Of a DNA stretch of 32,359 nucleotides, positions 14,964 to 21,309 are shown piece by piece. The notes below the pieces were generated by a model that searched no databases, was not told the origin of the DNA, and saw nothing but the letters and a program-made list of their open reading frames with translations. A program made the translations under genes and the position numbers. Numbering within the stretch: the stretch's first letter is position 1; every line of letters begins with the position of its first letter. Source of the stretch: an uncultured Demequina sp. (GTDB taxonomy: Bacteria; Actinomycetota; Actinomycetes; Actinomycetales; Demequinaceae); NCBI GenBank assembly GCA_937925595.1, contig CALALQ010000174.1:1-32359 (forward strand). Reading direction: 5' to 3'.

Positions 14964-17576
14964 CTACTCGGAAAGTCGCTTGTGACTGAAGCGGAATACA
15001 ACGAACTCCGCGGGCTTAGCAGGGGCGATGGCCACTTCGGTGATCACCAGGCCAAGATCGATGTCGGTCTCCGTCATGGTGCTTCCCAGGCCCACTCGCA
15101 CTCGGTACGCCTCCTCCGGCTTGGTGCCGGCAAGAGCCCCCGCGCGCCACTGCTGGTCGAGGAAGTTCTCGACGGAAACCTTGATGCGGATCCAAGTCGA
15201 GGCCGTGTTGGGCTCGAACACCACCCATTGGGTGCTGCGATCAACGCTCGTTTCGATCATGTTGAACAGGCGGCGAACGTTGATGTACCTCCACGTCACG
15301 TCGTCCGTGGCGTTGCGTGCGCCCCAGATGCGGGTCCCGCGACCTGGGAACGATCTGATGAGGTTCACTCCCGTGGGGTTGAGCAGGTCCTGCCGACGCT
15401 GGGTGTAGTTCTCGCTCAGCCCCACGATTCCGCTCACTCGCTCATTGCCGGGAGCCTTGTGCACTCCGCGCTCGCGGTCGGTGCGGGCGAACACTCCGGC
15501 GACGAAGCCGGAGGGCGGCACCGTCGTGTACCTGTCGATCGAGTCGGGGTCAATCGTCACGATCGACAGGTGCGGTGCGAACACCGAGGCATAGGTGGAG
15601 CTCACGGTCGCGTTGCGCCAGTTGGCGAGGTCTTGATCGTTGTCCTCGTCAGGGGCGTCGATGATCGCGAAGCGTCGAAACTGCTCGCAGTGGGTGATGA
15701 CCTTGCCGATGAGGTCCGCCTGGAGCAGTGGATCCTCGAAGCGCACCGCATCGGGCGCGATGACCATCGCGGGTTCCGTCTCCGCCTCGAGGGCCTTGAG
15801 TGCGTCAACGTAGTCGGCCGACGCTGCGGGGACATCACTTCCCAGCGTGGTCTGCGTGGCGTACGCGGGCAGGTTGGCTGTCGACGGATCGGGCCCATCG
15901 GCGGACACGGTGATGTAGGCAGAGGAGTCGTTGATGACACCCGGTTTCGCGTAGTAGTTGGGGTGTGCCGAACTCAGGGACAGTCCCGCGAAGCGCTCCG
16001 TGGCGCCGGGCCCGGGGGTCACAGTGATCGCGAAGCGCTCAGCCTCAACCGATGCACCGGCGACCGCGAAGATCCCGGTGGGTCCGGTGAACGCCGCGAC
16101 CGGACGTGCAGTCGTCCAACGCAGGATGTAGGCGTCGCCTCCCTTGGACTCGACATCGGTGAGCACCGCGTAGTCGTCGGCAAGGCGGAGCGCGTCTCCT
16201 ACTCGAGGAGCCGCGTTGGCCCGTACGATGAGGCTCGTGGCGTTGCCTGCCGGCAGCTCGACAGCCGCCGTCGTGTACACGTCGTCAGCGCCGGGTGCAG
16301 CGGACAGGGTGAAGGCGTTGGCTGGGACGGTCGATCCGGTGCGTGTCGCCGTGATGGCGGTGACACCGCTTCCGGAGAGCGTGATGACTGTGCCGTTCGG
16401 CACCCAGCCGTACGCGTCGACGAGGTCCGCGGAGCCGAACTCGGACAGTGACAGTCCGTTGTCGACGTACGGATAGGCGAAGACACCCATCTCAACGGTG
16501 CCGCCGTTCGCGGGCACGGCTGCGCTGCCGGGAATGGAGAAGGTGTTCGACGCGAACGTCGCTCGCCTGCCATCACCTGTGGTGAAGCGAGCGGCGGCGC
16601 GTCGCGGCCCATCGGCATTCAGCTGTGCATTCGTGGGGGCCGGCGCACGACCGGGGAAGGTCAGGGCAGCGACACCGACGCTGCTCGCCGGAGGCGTGCC
16701 CGCCACGGACGTCGCCCCCACGGTCACGGGGATCGTCACCCGGCGCTGCACAAGGCCTGCGCCGGCAACTGCACCCGCGGCGGCATCGAGAGTGAGCACC
16801 ATGCCGGTGCCGAGCTCTTCGGCGGCCGTGACGACAGCAGCTGCGGTGCGCGCTCCGTTCGGTGCGACGATCGTGACGACCTCGCCCACCTTGAAGCCGC
16901 GAGCCGTGCTCACGTGCACGGTCGTTGCGTTCGGTGCACCGCTTGCGACGACGGAGCCCGCGGGGAGGTTCACCGTTCCAGAGAAGTCGGCGACGATGCT
17001 CGTGGGCGAGACCGAGGTGACGGTTCCTGTCACCGCCGAAGGAGCGGCTGCGGGAGCCGCCGCGCCAACTGGTGGCACCGCGGTCACCGTGTCGCCCGCA
17101 CGCAGACCAACGGTTGAGGCGAGTGGCAGCGTGTACGCGCCGTCTGCTCCCGTGGACGCCCCCGTGAGCTCGCCCCGGAAGAACGTGCCCTTGGGCCCGT
17201 CAAGGTCGGCTCCAACAGCGACCACGACGTCGTTCGCCCAACTGCCGCCAGAGGAGGCGGTGACCGTGAAGCTGGGGTTGCCCGCAGCGTCGGCCACCTG
17301 CCAACTGGCGGGCGCGGACGGGTCAACGCGAACGATGTACGCCGCGGGGCCGCCGTTTTCGAAGAAGCCAAAGACGGACTCCGCAGTGAAGGACCGCGAC
17401 GTCGCGGGACCGAAGGTGCGGACGAAGTCGGACCAGCTGGTGACCCGCGTGGGCTTCTTCACCGGTCCCTTGCGCGTGGTGCCGAGCACGGCGACCACGC
17501 TTGTCGATGCGGCGGCGATCGGTTGGGGCCCTGAGGGCACCTCCTCGATGTACACGCCTGGTGATTGATAGGTCAC
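14964..17576 (-). CDS. Contractile tail sheath protein with a large internal insertion (Afp2-like)
   Basis: This 870-aa sheath protein forms the contracting outer cylinder. The N-terminus, MTYQSPGVYIEEVPSGPQPI, and the C-terminal half are canonical: FAPHLSIVTIDPDSIDRYTT, VPPSGFVAGVFARTDRERGV, the NPTGVNLIRSFPGRGTRIWG segment, and closing VENFLDQQWRAGALAG and DIDLGLVITEVAIAPAKPAE. Family members are usually about 350-500 residues. Here the spacer between the SWANDVVVAV strand (112-121) and AERFAITV (512-519) is about 390 residues. It holds three similar pieces: STVGLRAGDTVTAV (154-167), TARGFKVGEVVTIV (224-237) and ANAAPRVGDALRLA (453-466). AAGGAGG lies 5 nt before the GTG start, the strongest ribosome binding site in the operon. 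Confidence 0.95.
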   Translation of the reverse strand: MTYQSPGVYIEEVPSGPQPIAAASTSVVAVLGTTRKGPVKKPTRVTSWSDFVRTFGPATSRSFTAESVFGFFENGGPAAYIVRVDPSAPASWQVADAAGNPSFTVTASSGGSWANDVVVAVGADLDGPKGTFFRGELTGASTGADGAYTLPLASTVGLRAGDTVTAVPPVGAAAPAAAPSAVTGTVTSVSPTSIVADFSGTVNLPAGSVVASGAPNATTVHVSTARGFKVGEVVTIVAPNGARTAAAVVTAAEELGTGMVLTLDAAAGAVAGAGLVQRRVTIPVTVGATSVAGTPPASSVGVAALTFPGRAPAPTNAQLNADGPRRAAARFTTGDGRRATFASNTFSIPGSAAVPANGGTVEMGVFAYPYVDNGLSLSEFGSADLVDAYGWVPNGTVITLSGSGVTAITATRTGSTVPANAFTLSAAPGADDVYTTAAVELPAGNATSLIVRANAAPRVGDALRLADDYAVLTDVESKGGDAYILRWTTARPVAAFTGPTGIFAVAGASVEAERFAITVTPGPGATERFAGLSLSSAHPNYYAKPGVINDSSAYITVSADGPDPSTANLPAYATQTTLGSDVPAASADYVDALKALEAETEPAMVIAPDAVRFEDPLLQADLIGKVITHCEQFRRFAIIDAPDEDNDQDLANWRNATVSSTYASVFAPHLSIVTIDPDSIDRYTTVPPSGFVAGVFARTDRERGVHKAPGNERVSGIVGLSENYTQRRQDLLNPTGVNLIRSFPGRGTRIWGARNATDDVTWRYINVRRLFNMIETSVDRSTQWVVFEPNTASTWIRIKVSVENFLDQQWRAGALAGTKPEEAYRVRVGLGSTMTETDIDLGLVITEVAIAPAKPAEFVVFRFSHKRLSE

Positions 17577-17597
17577 GACAGCCTCCTTGGCTTGTCA

Positions 17598-18167
17598 CTA
17601 GGTGGGATCGACCACGTGGATCCGGGTCTCGGTGTGCCCGTAGTCGAGTGAGACTTTGCGCACGGTGGTGGAGCCGATCCGCAGATCGGCGTTGATGAGG
17701 TTCGCCCCCCACACGCGAGTGGCTGAGTAGGTGCCGGGCTCGCCCTCCGTGAGCGTGACGGTGGGACTGCCCGTCGCTCCGCGCACCCTGACGTCGAGAC
17801 CAGCGGCCGGTCCTGCCGTGCCGACGATGACGACGGTGAGCGTGAGTTCGGTGGGGTTGACGGGGATGTCGATCTCTTCCGCCGTGAGGGCTGCGCGAAC
17901 CGAGTTCGGCGGCTGACCCGGCACCGGTGCGGGAAGGTCGAGCACGGAGGCGAGCACGCCGTCGGTGATGACGACGTCGACGTGATCCGGTCCGTCCGTT
18001 GCAGAGGTGGACGCGACCACCACCGCGCCATCCACGACCCGCGCCCACCACCCGATCGGCCAGGCGACCGGTGCGAGGCGGATCGCGGTGATGGGCTGGC
18101 CCGTGGCGGCGTGAACGAGCCGCACCACGTGCTTCGTGGCGGCGGTGCTCGTGGCGAGGACGGTCAC
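17598..18167 (-). CDS. Unrecognised 189-aa eCIS-operon protein between cap and sheath
   Basis: I do not recognise this protein. It starts with GTG in a 4-nt overlap with the cap gene and ends 21 nt before the sheath gene, so it is made with the particle. There is no signal peptide, membrane segment or Cys. Composition is Val/Thr/Ala/Pro-rich with alternating hydrophobic residues, suggesting two beta-sandwich parts: residues about 12-75 (HVVRLVHAATGQPITAIRL) and about 105-189 (PTELTLTVVIVGTAGPAAGL, then a GEPGTYSATRVWGANLINAD stretch). The pattern resembles Ig-like or carboxypeptidase-regulatory-like folds, but that is only an impression. It may be a cap partner or a surface decoration. Confidence 0.65.
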   Translation of the reverse strand: MTVLATSTAATKHVVRLVHAATGQPITAIRLAPVAWPIGWWARVVDGAVVVASTSATDGPDHVDVVITDGVLASVLDLPAPVPGQPPNSVRAALTAEEIDIPVNPTELTLTVVIVGTAGPAAGLDVRVRGATGSPTVTLTEGEPGTYSATRVWGANLINADLRIGSTTVRKVSLDYGHTETRIHVVDPT

Positions 18168-18706
18168 GAGGCAGACCCCACGTAGTTGATGGTGTGGGCC
18201 TGGATGCGGCCCGCGCCTTCGCGCTCAAGCACCGGAACCGGAGCGACGTCCACCTCGTAGAACAGGGCAAGGGGGCCGGGGCGGCCCAAAGTTCCCCAGA
18301 TCTGGTTGCGTTCGTCAGCAGTGGGGCTCAGCATGCGGATGGTGATCGACTCGACGGAGTCGCTGAGCGGTGGCGTGAGGTCTGTGCGCTTGATGATGGG
18401 CATGGTGTGGAAGGCCTGGGCGACGCGGTCCATGCGGATCTGCGCCTCAGAGTGCTCGCCCAGGTAGGTGATGACGTAGGTGAGGCGCAGGTGCAGCGGC
18501 GCGCGCACCAGTCCGGCGATGCCCTCGACCAGCGGCCGGTTGATCATGTGCGGATGCGGCGCGACGGCGATGAGCGCGAGCTGCGCGTCCGTTGTGGTTG
18601 GCCCGGTGCCTGTGGTGGTGAGGCTGTGGAGTTCGACCCAGTCGCCCATGTCCGGCGTGGCCGCGTGGATCACGTCGACGAGTGCTTCAGAGACCTCAAG
18701 GATCAT
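18164..18706 (-). CDS. eCIS cap / tail terminator protein, Pvc16 N-terminal (DUF4255) type
   Basis: This 180-aa protein matches the DUF4255/Pvc16 family, which closes the distal end of tube and sheath. Features are the N-terminal helix ILEVSEALVDVIHAA, then PLHLRLTYVITYLGEHSEAQ, RVAQAFHTMPII (a 'AF...P.I' helix) and near the end GPLALFYEVDVAPVPV. The start at 18706 overlaps the upstream small gene as ATGA; an ATG 5 codons upstream also exists. It is followed by the unrecognised 189-aa gene, also with a 4-nt overlap. In related loci this gene lies at the far end of the cluster, but in several actinobacterial loci it comes first, as here. Confidence 0.85.
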   Translation of the reverse strand: MILEVSEALVDVIHAATPDMGDWVELHSLTTTGTGPTTTDAQLALIAVAPHPHMINRPLVEGIAGLVRAPLHLRLTYVITYLGEHSEAQIRMDRVAQAFHTMPIIKRTDLTPPLSDSVESITIRMLSPTADERNQIWGTLGRPGPLALFYEVDVAPVPVLEREGAGRIQAHTINYVGSAS

Positions 18707-18915
18707 TGGTCTCGCTCCCATGTGCGGGGCGTGAGGCCCTCCGCATCGAGGCGCGCGTCGATGATCCGCTGGATTTCCGCGAAGGACCCCACGTACGTCT
18801 CCTCTTCGCTTGCGAGGTCGCGCACCCGTGCGCGGACAATGACGGGAAGCGATGCGACGTCGCGAGGCTCAGCCCAGACGTCGAGGAGAAACCGGTGCTT
18901 CCACGTTCTGACCAC
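18703..18915 (-). CDS. Small eCIS-operon protein (70 aa), first gene of the operon
   Basis: This 70-aa protein starts with GTG and overlaps the cap gene by 4 nt. It reads as two short beta strands, FLLDVWAEP and PVIVRARVRD, then a helix EIQRIIDARLDAEGL and a charged end. The order 'W-x-E-P-R ... R-x-R-V-R-D ... F-x-E-I-x-x-x-I' recalls small uncharacterised proteins encoded next to cap genes in other eCIS loci, but I cannot name a family. There is no signal peptide or membrane segment. Being the first gene, its expression should reflect the operon promoter. An AAGGG lies about 10 nt in front of the start. Confidence 0.6.
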   Translation of the reverse strand: MVRTWKHRFLLDVWAEPRDVASLPVIVRARVRDLASEEETYVGSFAEIQRIIDARLDAEGLTPRTWERDQ

Positions 18916-18955
18916 AGGGGCCCGACCCTTCTGCTTGTGGAGTCAGGCTTGCGGG

Positions 18956-18999
18956 GGGCCGTCACCGGCCGGTCACGGGGCTATCGCGGAGCTATCACG
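18956..18999 (-). promoter_or_regulatory. Four 11-bp-spaced repeats upstream of the eCIS operon (likely SARP site)
   Basis: On the minus strand four consecutive 11-bp units read CGTGATAGCTC, CGCGATAGCCC, CGTGACCGGCC and GGTGACGGCCC. The first heptamers share the core S-G-Y-G-A. SARP-family regulators bind direct heptamer repeats with 11-bp spacing, one per helical turn. The array lies between the SARP gene (it overlaps that gene's stop codon) and the first operon gene, ending 40 nt before its start. No clear -10 hexamer follows, as is common for activator-dependent promoters. This is inferred from spacing and context. Confidence 0.5.
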
Positions 19000-19867
19000 A
19001 CATGCGTGCGACGTGCTCGAGGGCCCGCTCAACGATCTCGCTGAGGCGAGCGATCTCCCTGCGCGCGCGTTCAAGTTCTTGAGTGAGGGCGCCGACGCTG
19101 GGGTTGGGTCCGCTCTCTCCTCGCCGCAGGCGGGAGTACAGGGCAACGGTTTCGGGGAGAGGATCGGCGCCTAGCTCTTCGAGCAGAACGGCGCGGCAGC
19201 GTTCGAACTGCCGCTCGACGAGGTCGTCCCTGTTTGCCGCGGCGTAGGCGGTCATGAGGTGGCGGTGAATGTCCTCGCGCAGCGGCTCGAGGGCAAGCGC
19301 CATGTCGCCGTACTTGGCCACGGCGCCTGGCTCACCGTGGGCACCGTAGTACTGGAGCAGACAGTCGAGCGCGGTGAGGTAGAGGTCTTCGATGCGGGCG
19401 CGTTCGGCGAGCACCCACTCTTCGTCGCAGGCCTCGACGAGCTGGCCGTGGCGCATCCTGACCGCCGCCTCGAGGGAGCCCGCCTGCTCCTTCGTCAGTT
19501 CCGTTGCTTTGCTCGCGAACGCGGGGGTGACGAGTTCTTCAAAGACGCGAGCGTCGAGCGCCATGTCGACGGCGGAGTTGAGGGACACACGCTGGGCGCC
19601 AACGGCGCCAACAATGTCCACGCCGGTGCGCTCGCGGACCTCGTTGCGCAGTCGCCACAGTGCGGTGTTCAGCCGCCTGCGAGCACTGGTGGTTGGGCAG
19701 TCGGTGAAGAGCTGCGCGGCGGCCACGTCGCGAGAGCGACCCTCCTTGGGACCCAACGCGAGGTAGGCGCACAGCAACGACGCTCCTGGCGAAAGTGCTA
19801 CCGGAGCGTCGCCTGTCAGCAGAGTCGGGGCCCCCATGAGCCTCAACGTGAGTTGCGTGGCGACCAC
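18995..19867 (-). CDS. SARP/BTAD-family transcriptional regulator, likely controlling the eCIS operon
   Basis: This 290-aa protein has a winged-helix DNA-binding part at the N-terminus (LTLRLMGAPTLLTGDAPVAL through TSARRRLNTALWRLRNEVRE) followed by a bacterial transcriptional activation (BTAD) domain (about 105-250), with LEAAVRMRHGQLVEACDEEW, ERARIEDLYLTALDCLLQYY, LREDIHRHLMTAYAAANRDD and a closing 'LGADPLPETVALY'. This is the small SARP form without an ATPase part. A C-terminal helix (255-290) may be a coiled coil. It lies 79 nt upstream of the eCIS operon on the same strand, and regulators of this type switch on clusters in actinobacteria. The GTG start has GAGGGGGAGG directly upstream. 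Confidence 0.88.
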   Translation of the reverse strand: MVATQLTLRLMGAPTLLTGDAPVALSPGASLLCAYLALGPKEGRSRDVAAAQLFTDCPTTSARRRLNTALWRLRNEVRERTGVDIVGAVGAQRVSLNSAVDMALDARVFEELVTPAFASKATELTKEQAGSLEAAVRMRHGQLVEACDEEWVLAERARIEDLYLTALDCLLQYYGAHGEPGAVAKYGDMALALEPLREDIHRHLMTAYAAANRDDLVERQFERCRAVLLEELGADPLPETVALYSRLRRGESGPNPSVGALTQELERARREIARLSEIVERALEHVARMS

Positions 19868-19891
19868 GCCTCCCCCTCACAAAAAGTGCAA

Positions 19892-19925
19892 GTGTCCATT
19901 GCCGAAACTACGGCAATTCGGACAC
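19892..19925. promoter_or_regulatory. 34-bp inverted repeat in the leader of the SARP gene
   Basis: Arms GTGTCC+ATTGCCG and CGGCAAT+GGACAC pair perfectly over 13 bp, with a 6-nt loop and a 2-nt bulge. On the SARP strand the stem is followed by TTGCACTTTTTG and then the ribosome binding site, 25 nt before the GTG. It could be an operator, or a terminator-like attenuator because of the T run. Confidence 0.55.
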
Positions 19926-19945
19926 CCCCGCTTGGTGGGAGCTGC

Positions 19946-19959
19946 CCCCATTTATGGGG
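19946..19959. promoter_or_regulatory. Palindrome CCCCAT-TT-ATGGGG in the divergent promoter region
   Basis: Perfect 6-bp arms with a 2-bp centre lie in the intergenic region between the SARP gene and the membrane-protein gene, the form of a small dimer operator. On the SARP strand the sequence CATAAA within it could also serve as a weak -10 element. Confidence 0.4.
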
Positions 19960-19987
19960 TACTTCGTCAGTGGGTTACGGTACTTCG
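19958..19987. repeat. Direct repeat GGTACTTCG x2, 21-bp period
   Basis: GGTACTTCG occurs at 19958-19966 and again, without mismatch, at 19979-19987, about two helical turns apart. It lies upstream of both divergent genes and touches the start of the plus-strand gene. On the SARP strand it is upstream of the possible -10, a usual place for an activator site, so autoregulation by the SARP is possible. Confidence 0.45.
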
Positions 19988-19988
19988 C

Positions 19989-20498
19989 ATGCGCAATCGC
20001 CGGTGGCCCCGTGTACTTGCGTGTGCCCTGGCCGGTATTGCTCTGATCGTGGGGGTCGCGGTCTTCGCCATCGCCAAGCGCCCAACCACAACCCCGCGCT
20101 ACCCGGCCGATGCTTGGACGGGTCAAGTGACGCCCCTCAGCGGATGGCTCACGCAGGAGGATCAAGGCGCCACCGCGTGCTGGGTCATCACCACCGGGTA
20201 CCTTGACGACCCCGACTCGCGCACCGGCCTCGTGCTGCCGGATACCTACCGCTCCTTCGCGCCCGCGATCATCGACCGGGGATCCGGCGATCCGGTGGCG
20301 TTCATCTCCGGGAATCGCATCTGGGCCGTTCCCGCGATCGTCACCTCACTGACCGAGGTGAGCGCCAACGTGCGCATCGCCCAAGGCGACGCCTGGCGCG
20401 ACGCCGCCCGTGCCGAATGGGACGAGCTTTGCGGCCACATCGTTGACGTCAACGTCGTCGCCGTCGTCGAGCCGGGATCACTGAAGCCCACGAGCTAG
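19989..20498 (+). CDS. Hypothetical membrane-anchored protein (169 aa)
   Basis: I do not recognise the family. The N-terminus is basic (MRNRRWPR) and is followed by one hydrophobic segment, VLACALAGIALIVGVAVFAI (about 9-28), so the remaining 140 residues are probably outside the membrane. That part has two Cys residues (about 64 and 153), TGYLDDPDSRTGLVLP, and a C-terminus rich in Val/Asp. The ATG at 19989 is chosen because the upstream open frame runs through the regulatory region and the hydrophobic segment starts here. No ribosome binding site is visible; TACGGT at 19976 could be a -10 for a leaderless mRNA. It is divergent from the SARP gene and may share its control region. Confidence 0.7.
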   Translation: MRNRRWPRVLACALAGIALIVGVAVFAIAKRPTTTPRYPADAWTGQVTPLSGWLTQEDQGATACWVITTGYLDDPDSRTGLVLPDTYRSFAPAIIDRGSGDPVAFISGNRIWAVPAIVTSLTEVSANVRIAQGDAWRDAARAEWDELCGHIVDVNVVAVVEPGSLKPTS

Positions 20499-20512
20499 CC
20501 GGCCACAGCGTC

Positions 20513-20527
20513 GGGTCACCGCGACCC
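20513..20527 (+). terminator. Small stem-loop GGGTC-ACCGC-GACCC after the membrane-protein gene
   Basis: A 5-bp stem with a 5-nt loop lies 14 nt after the stop codon at 20498 and directly before the -35 of the toxin-antitoxin promoter. There is no T run beyond TTGT, so this is at best a weak terminator. Confidence 0.25.
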
Positions 20528-20556
20528 TTGTACGTCAACGTACAAGATCGTACAAT
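20528..20556 (+). promoter_or_regulatory. Promoter and palindromic operator of the toxin-antitoxin operon
   Basis: -35 TTGTAC (20528-20533), a 17-bp spacer and -10 TACAAT (20551-20556) make a near-consensus promoter. A perfect 18-bp palindrome, TTGTACGT-CA-ACGTACAA (20528-20545), covers the -35 and spacer, and a further half site CGTACAA (20549-20555) covers the -10. This is the standard arrangement for autorepression by the antitoxin. The -10 ends 6 nt before the ATG, so the mRNA is probably leaderless. Confidence 0.8.
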
Positions 20557-20562
20557 CGCGGT

Positions 20563-20850
20563 ATGTCCGTCGTAAGCGCCAGCGAAGCCCGCCAAACCCT
20601 GCCTGCCCAACTCGACCTGGTCGAGCGCGGAGAAGAGGTCGAGATCACGCGCCACGGCAAGGTCGTCGCGGTTCTGGTACGGCCGGACGTGCTGCGGGCG
20701 CGTCGCGCCAGCGACGCATGGCGTGAGGCGGAGCGCATCGGCTCGCGCCTTGAGGCGGCGCTCGCGGCGTCGCTCAAGACCGCCTCGATCGGACCCGAGC
20801 GAGCAGAGGAACTTGTCGAGGCAGCTCGCGCCGCTCGGCATCGCGGATGA
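20563..20850 (+). CDS. Phd/YefM-family antitoxin
   Basis: This 95-aa antitoxin begins MSVVSASEARQTLPAQLDLV, the Phd/YefM DNA-binding N-terminus ('S-x-S-E-A-R-x-x-L'), then VERGEEVEITRHGKVVAVLV (typical 'V..G..V.ITR.GK.VAVLV'). The second half is a charged helical tail that would wrap around the toxin. It overlaps the PIN toxin gene by 4 nt (ATGA). It should repress its own promoter through the palindrome just upstream. No ribosome binding site is present, in keeping with a leaderless start. Confidence 0.93.
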   Translation: MSVVSASEARQTLPAQLDLVERGEEVEITRHGKVVAVLVRPDVLRARRASDAWREAERIGSRLEAALAASLKTASIGPERAEELVEAARAARHRG

Positions 20851-21275
20851 CGCATCGAATAGCGTTCGACGCGGACGTCCTCATCTACGCAGCCGACCGC
20901 AACCATCCGCTCGGAACGCCGGTGGCCGCGATGTTTGAGACCGCGGACTCGCCTGGTCCAATCGGCGTCGGCTCCGTGTTGCTCCTGCCCGAAGTGCTCG
21001 CGAAGCCCATGCGCGACGATCCTGATTCCGATGAGACGGAGGCGCTATTGAGCCTGCTCAGTCGCCTCGACCTGCGCCCCGTCGACGAGCCGACGGCGCG
21101 GCTCGCGCTTTCGTTCGCGGCAAAGTACGGGCTGCGAGCCGCCGATGCCTCCCACCTCGCCGCCGCTGTCGTGAGTGGAGCGGAGTGGTTCCTCACCAAC
21201 AACCGCAATGACTTCCCCAAGTCCATCGTGGAGATTGACGTCGTCTATCCGGATGAACTGCCCGGGTACTCTTGA
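20847..21275 (+). CDS. PIN-domain ribonuclease toxin (VapC-like)
   Basis: This 142-aa PIN-domain toxin is expected to cut RNA (tRNA or rRNA in known VapCs) using Mg2+. Acidic residues are in the expected places: D8 in [11 protein letters not shown]49 in LLLPEVL, D100 in [13 protein letters not shown], and the C-terminal TNNRNDF (117-123) with D122. All the usual catalytic positions appear intact, so the toxin should be active. It is paired with a Phd-type antitoxin by a 4-nt overlap. Its last codons TAC TCT form a -10-like hexamer for purL. Confidence 0.92.
   Translation: MTHRIAFDADVLIYAADRNHPLGTPVAAMFETADSPGPIGVGSVLLLPEVLAKPMRDDPDSDETEALLSLLSRLDLRPVDEPTARLALSFAAKYGLRAADASHLAAAVVSGAEWFLTNNRNDFPKSIVEIDVVYPDELPGYS
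21267..21272 (+). promoter_or_regulatory. Possible -10 of purL (TACTCT) inside the toxin gene end
   Basis: TACTCT fits TAnnnT and is followed by TGACCCC and a purine, as at 24462-24469 before the SCP-like gene (same TGACCCC, then GTG). Transcription from here would leave a 5' leader of about 30 nt before the purL start. No good -35 is seen. Confidence 0.3.
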
Positions 21276-21309
21276 CCCCGTAACCGTCGCCGTACCCCTG
21301 AGGGATCAG

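Noticed and set aside
14463..16451. Long plus-strand open frame (662 codons) opposite the tube and sheath genes
   Set aside because: It is a GC-rich shadow of the minus-strand genes. The translation is Arg/Gly/His-rich without any family motif and it crosses several real gene borders.
1..18915. Prophage
   Set aside because: Only tail-type genes are present, with AAA+ ATPase, DUF4157-like protein and SARP regulator; no head, packaging, integration or lysis genes.
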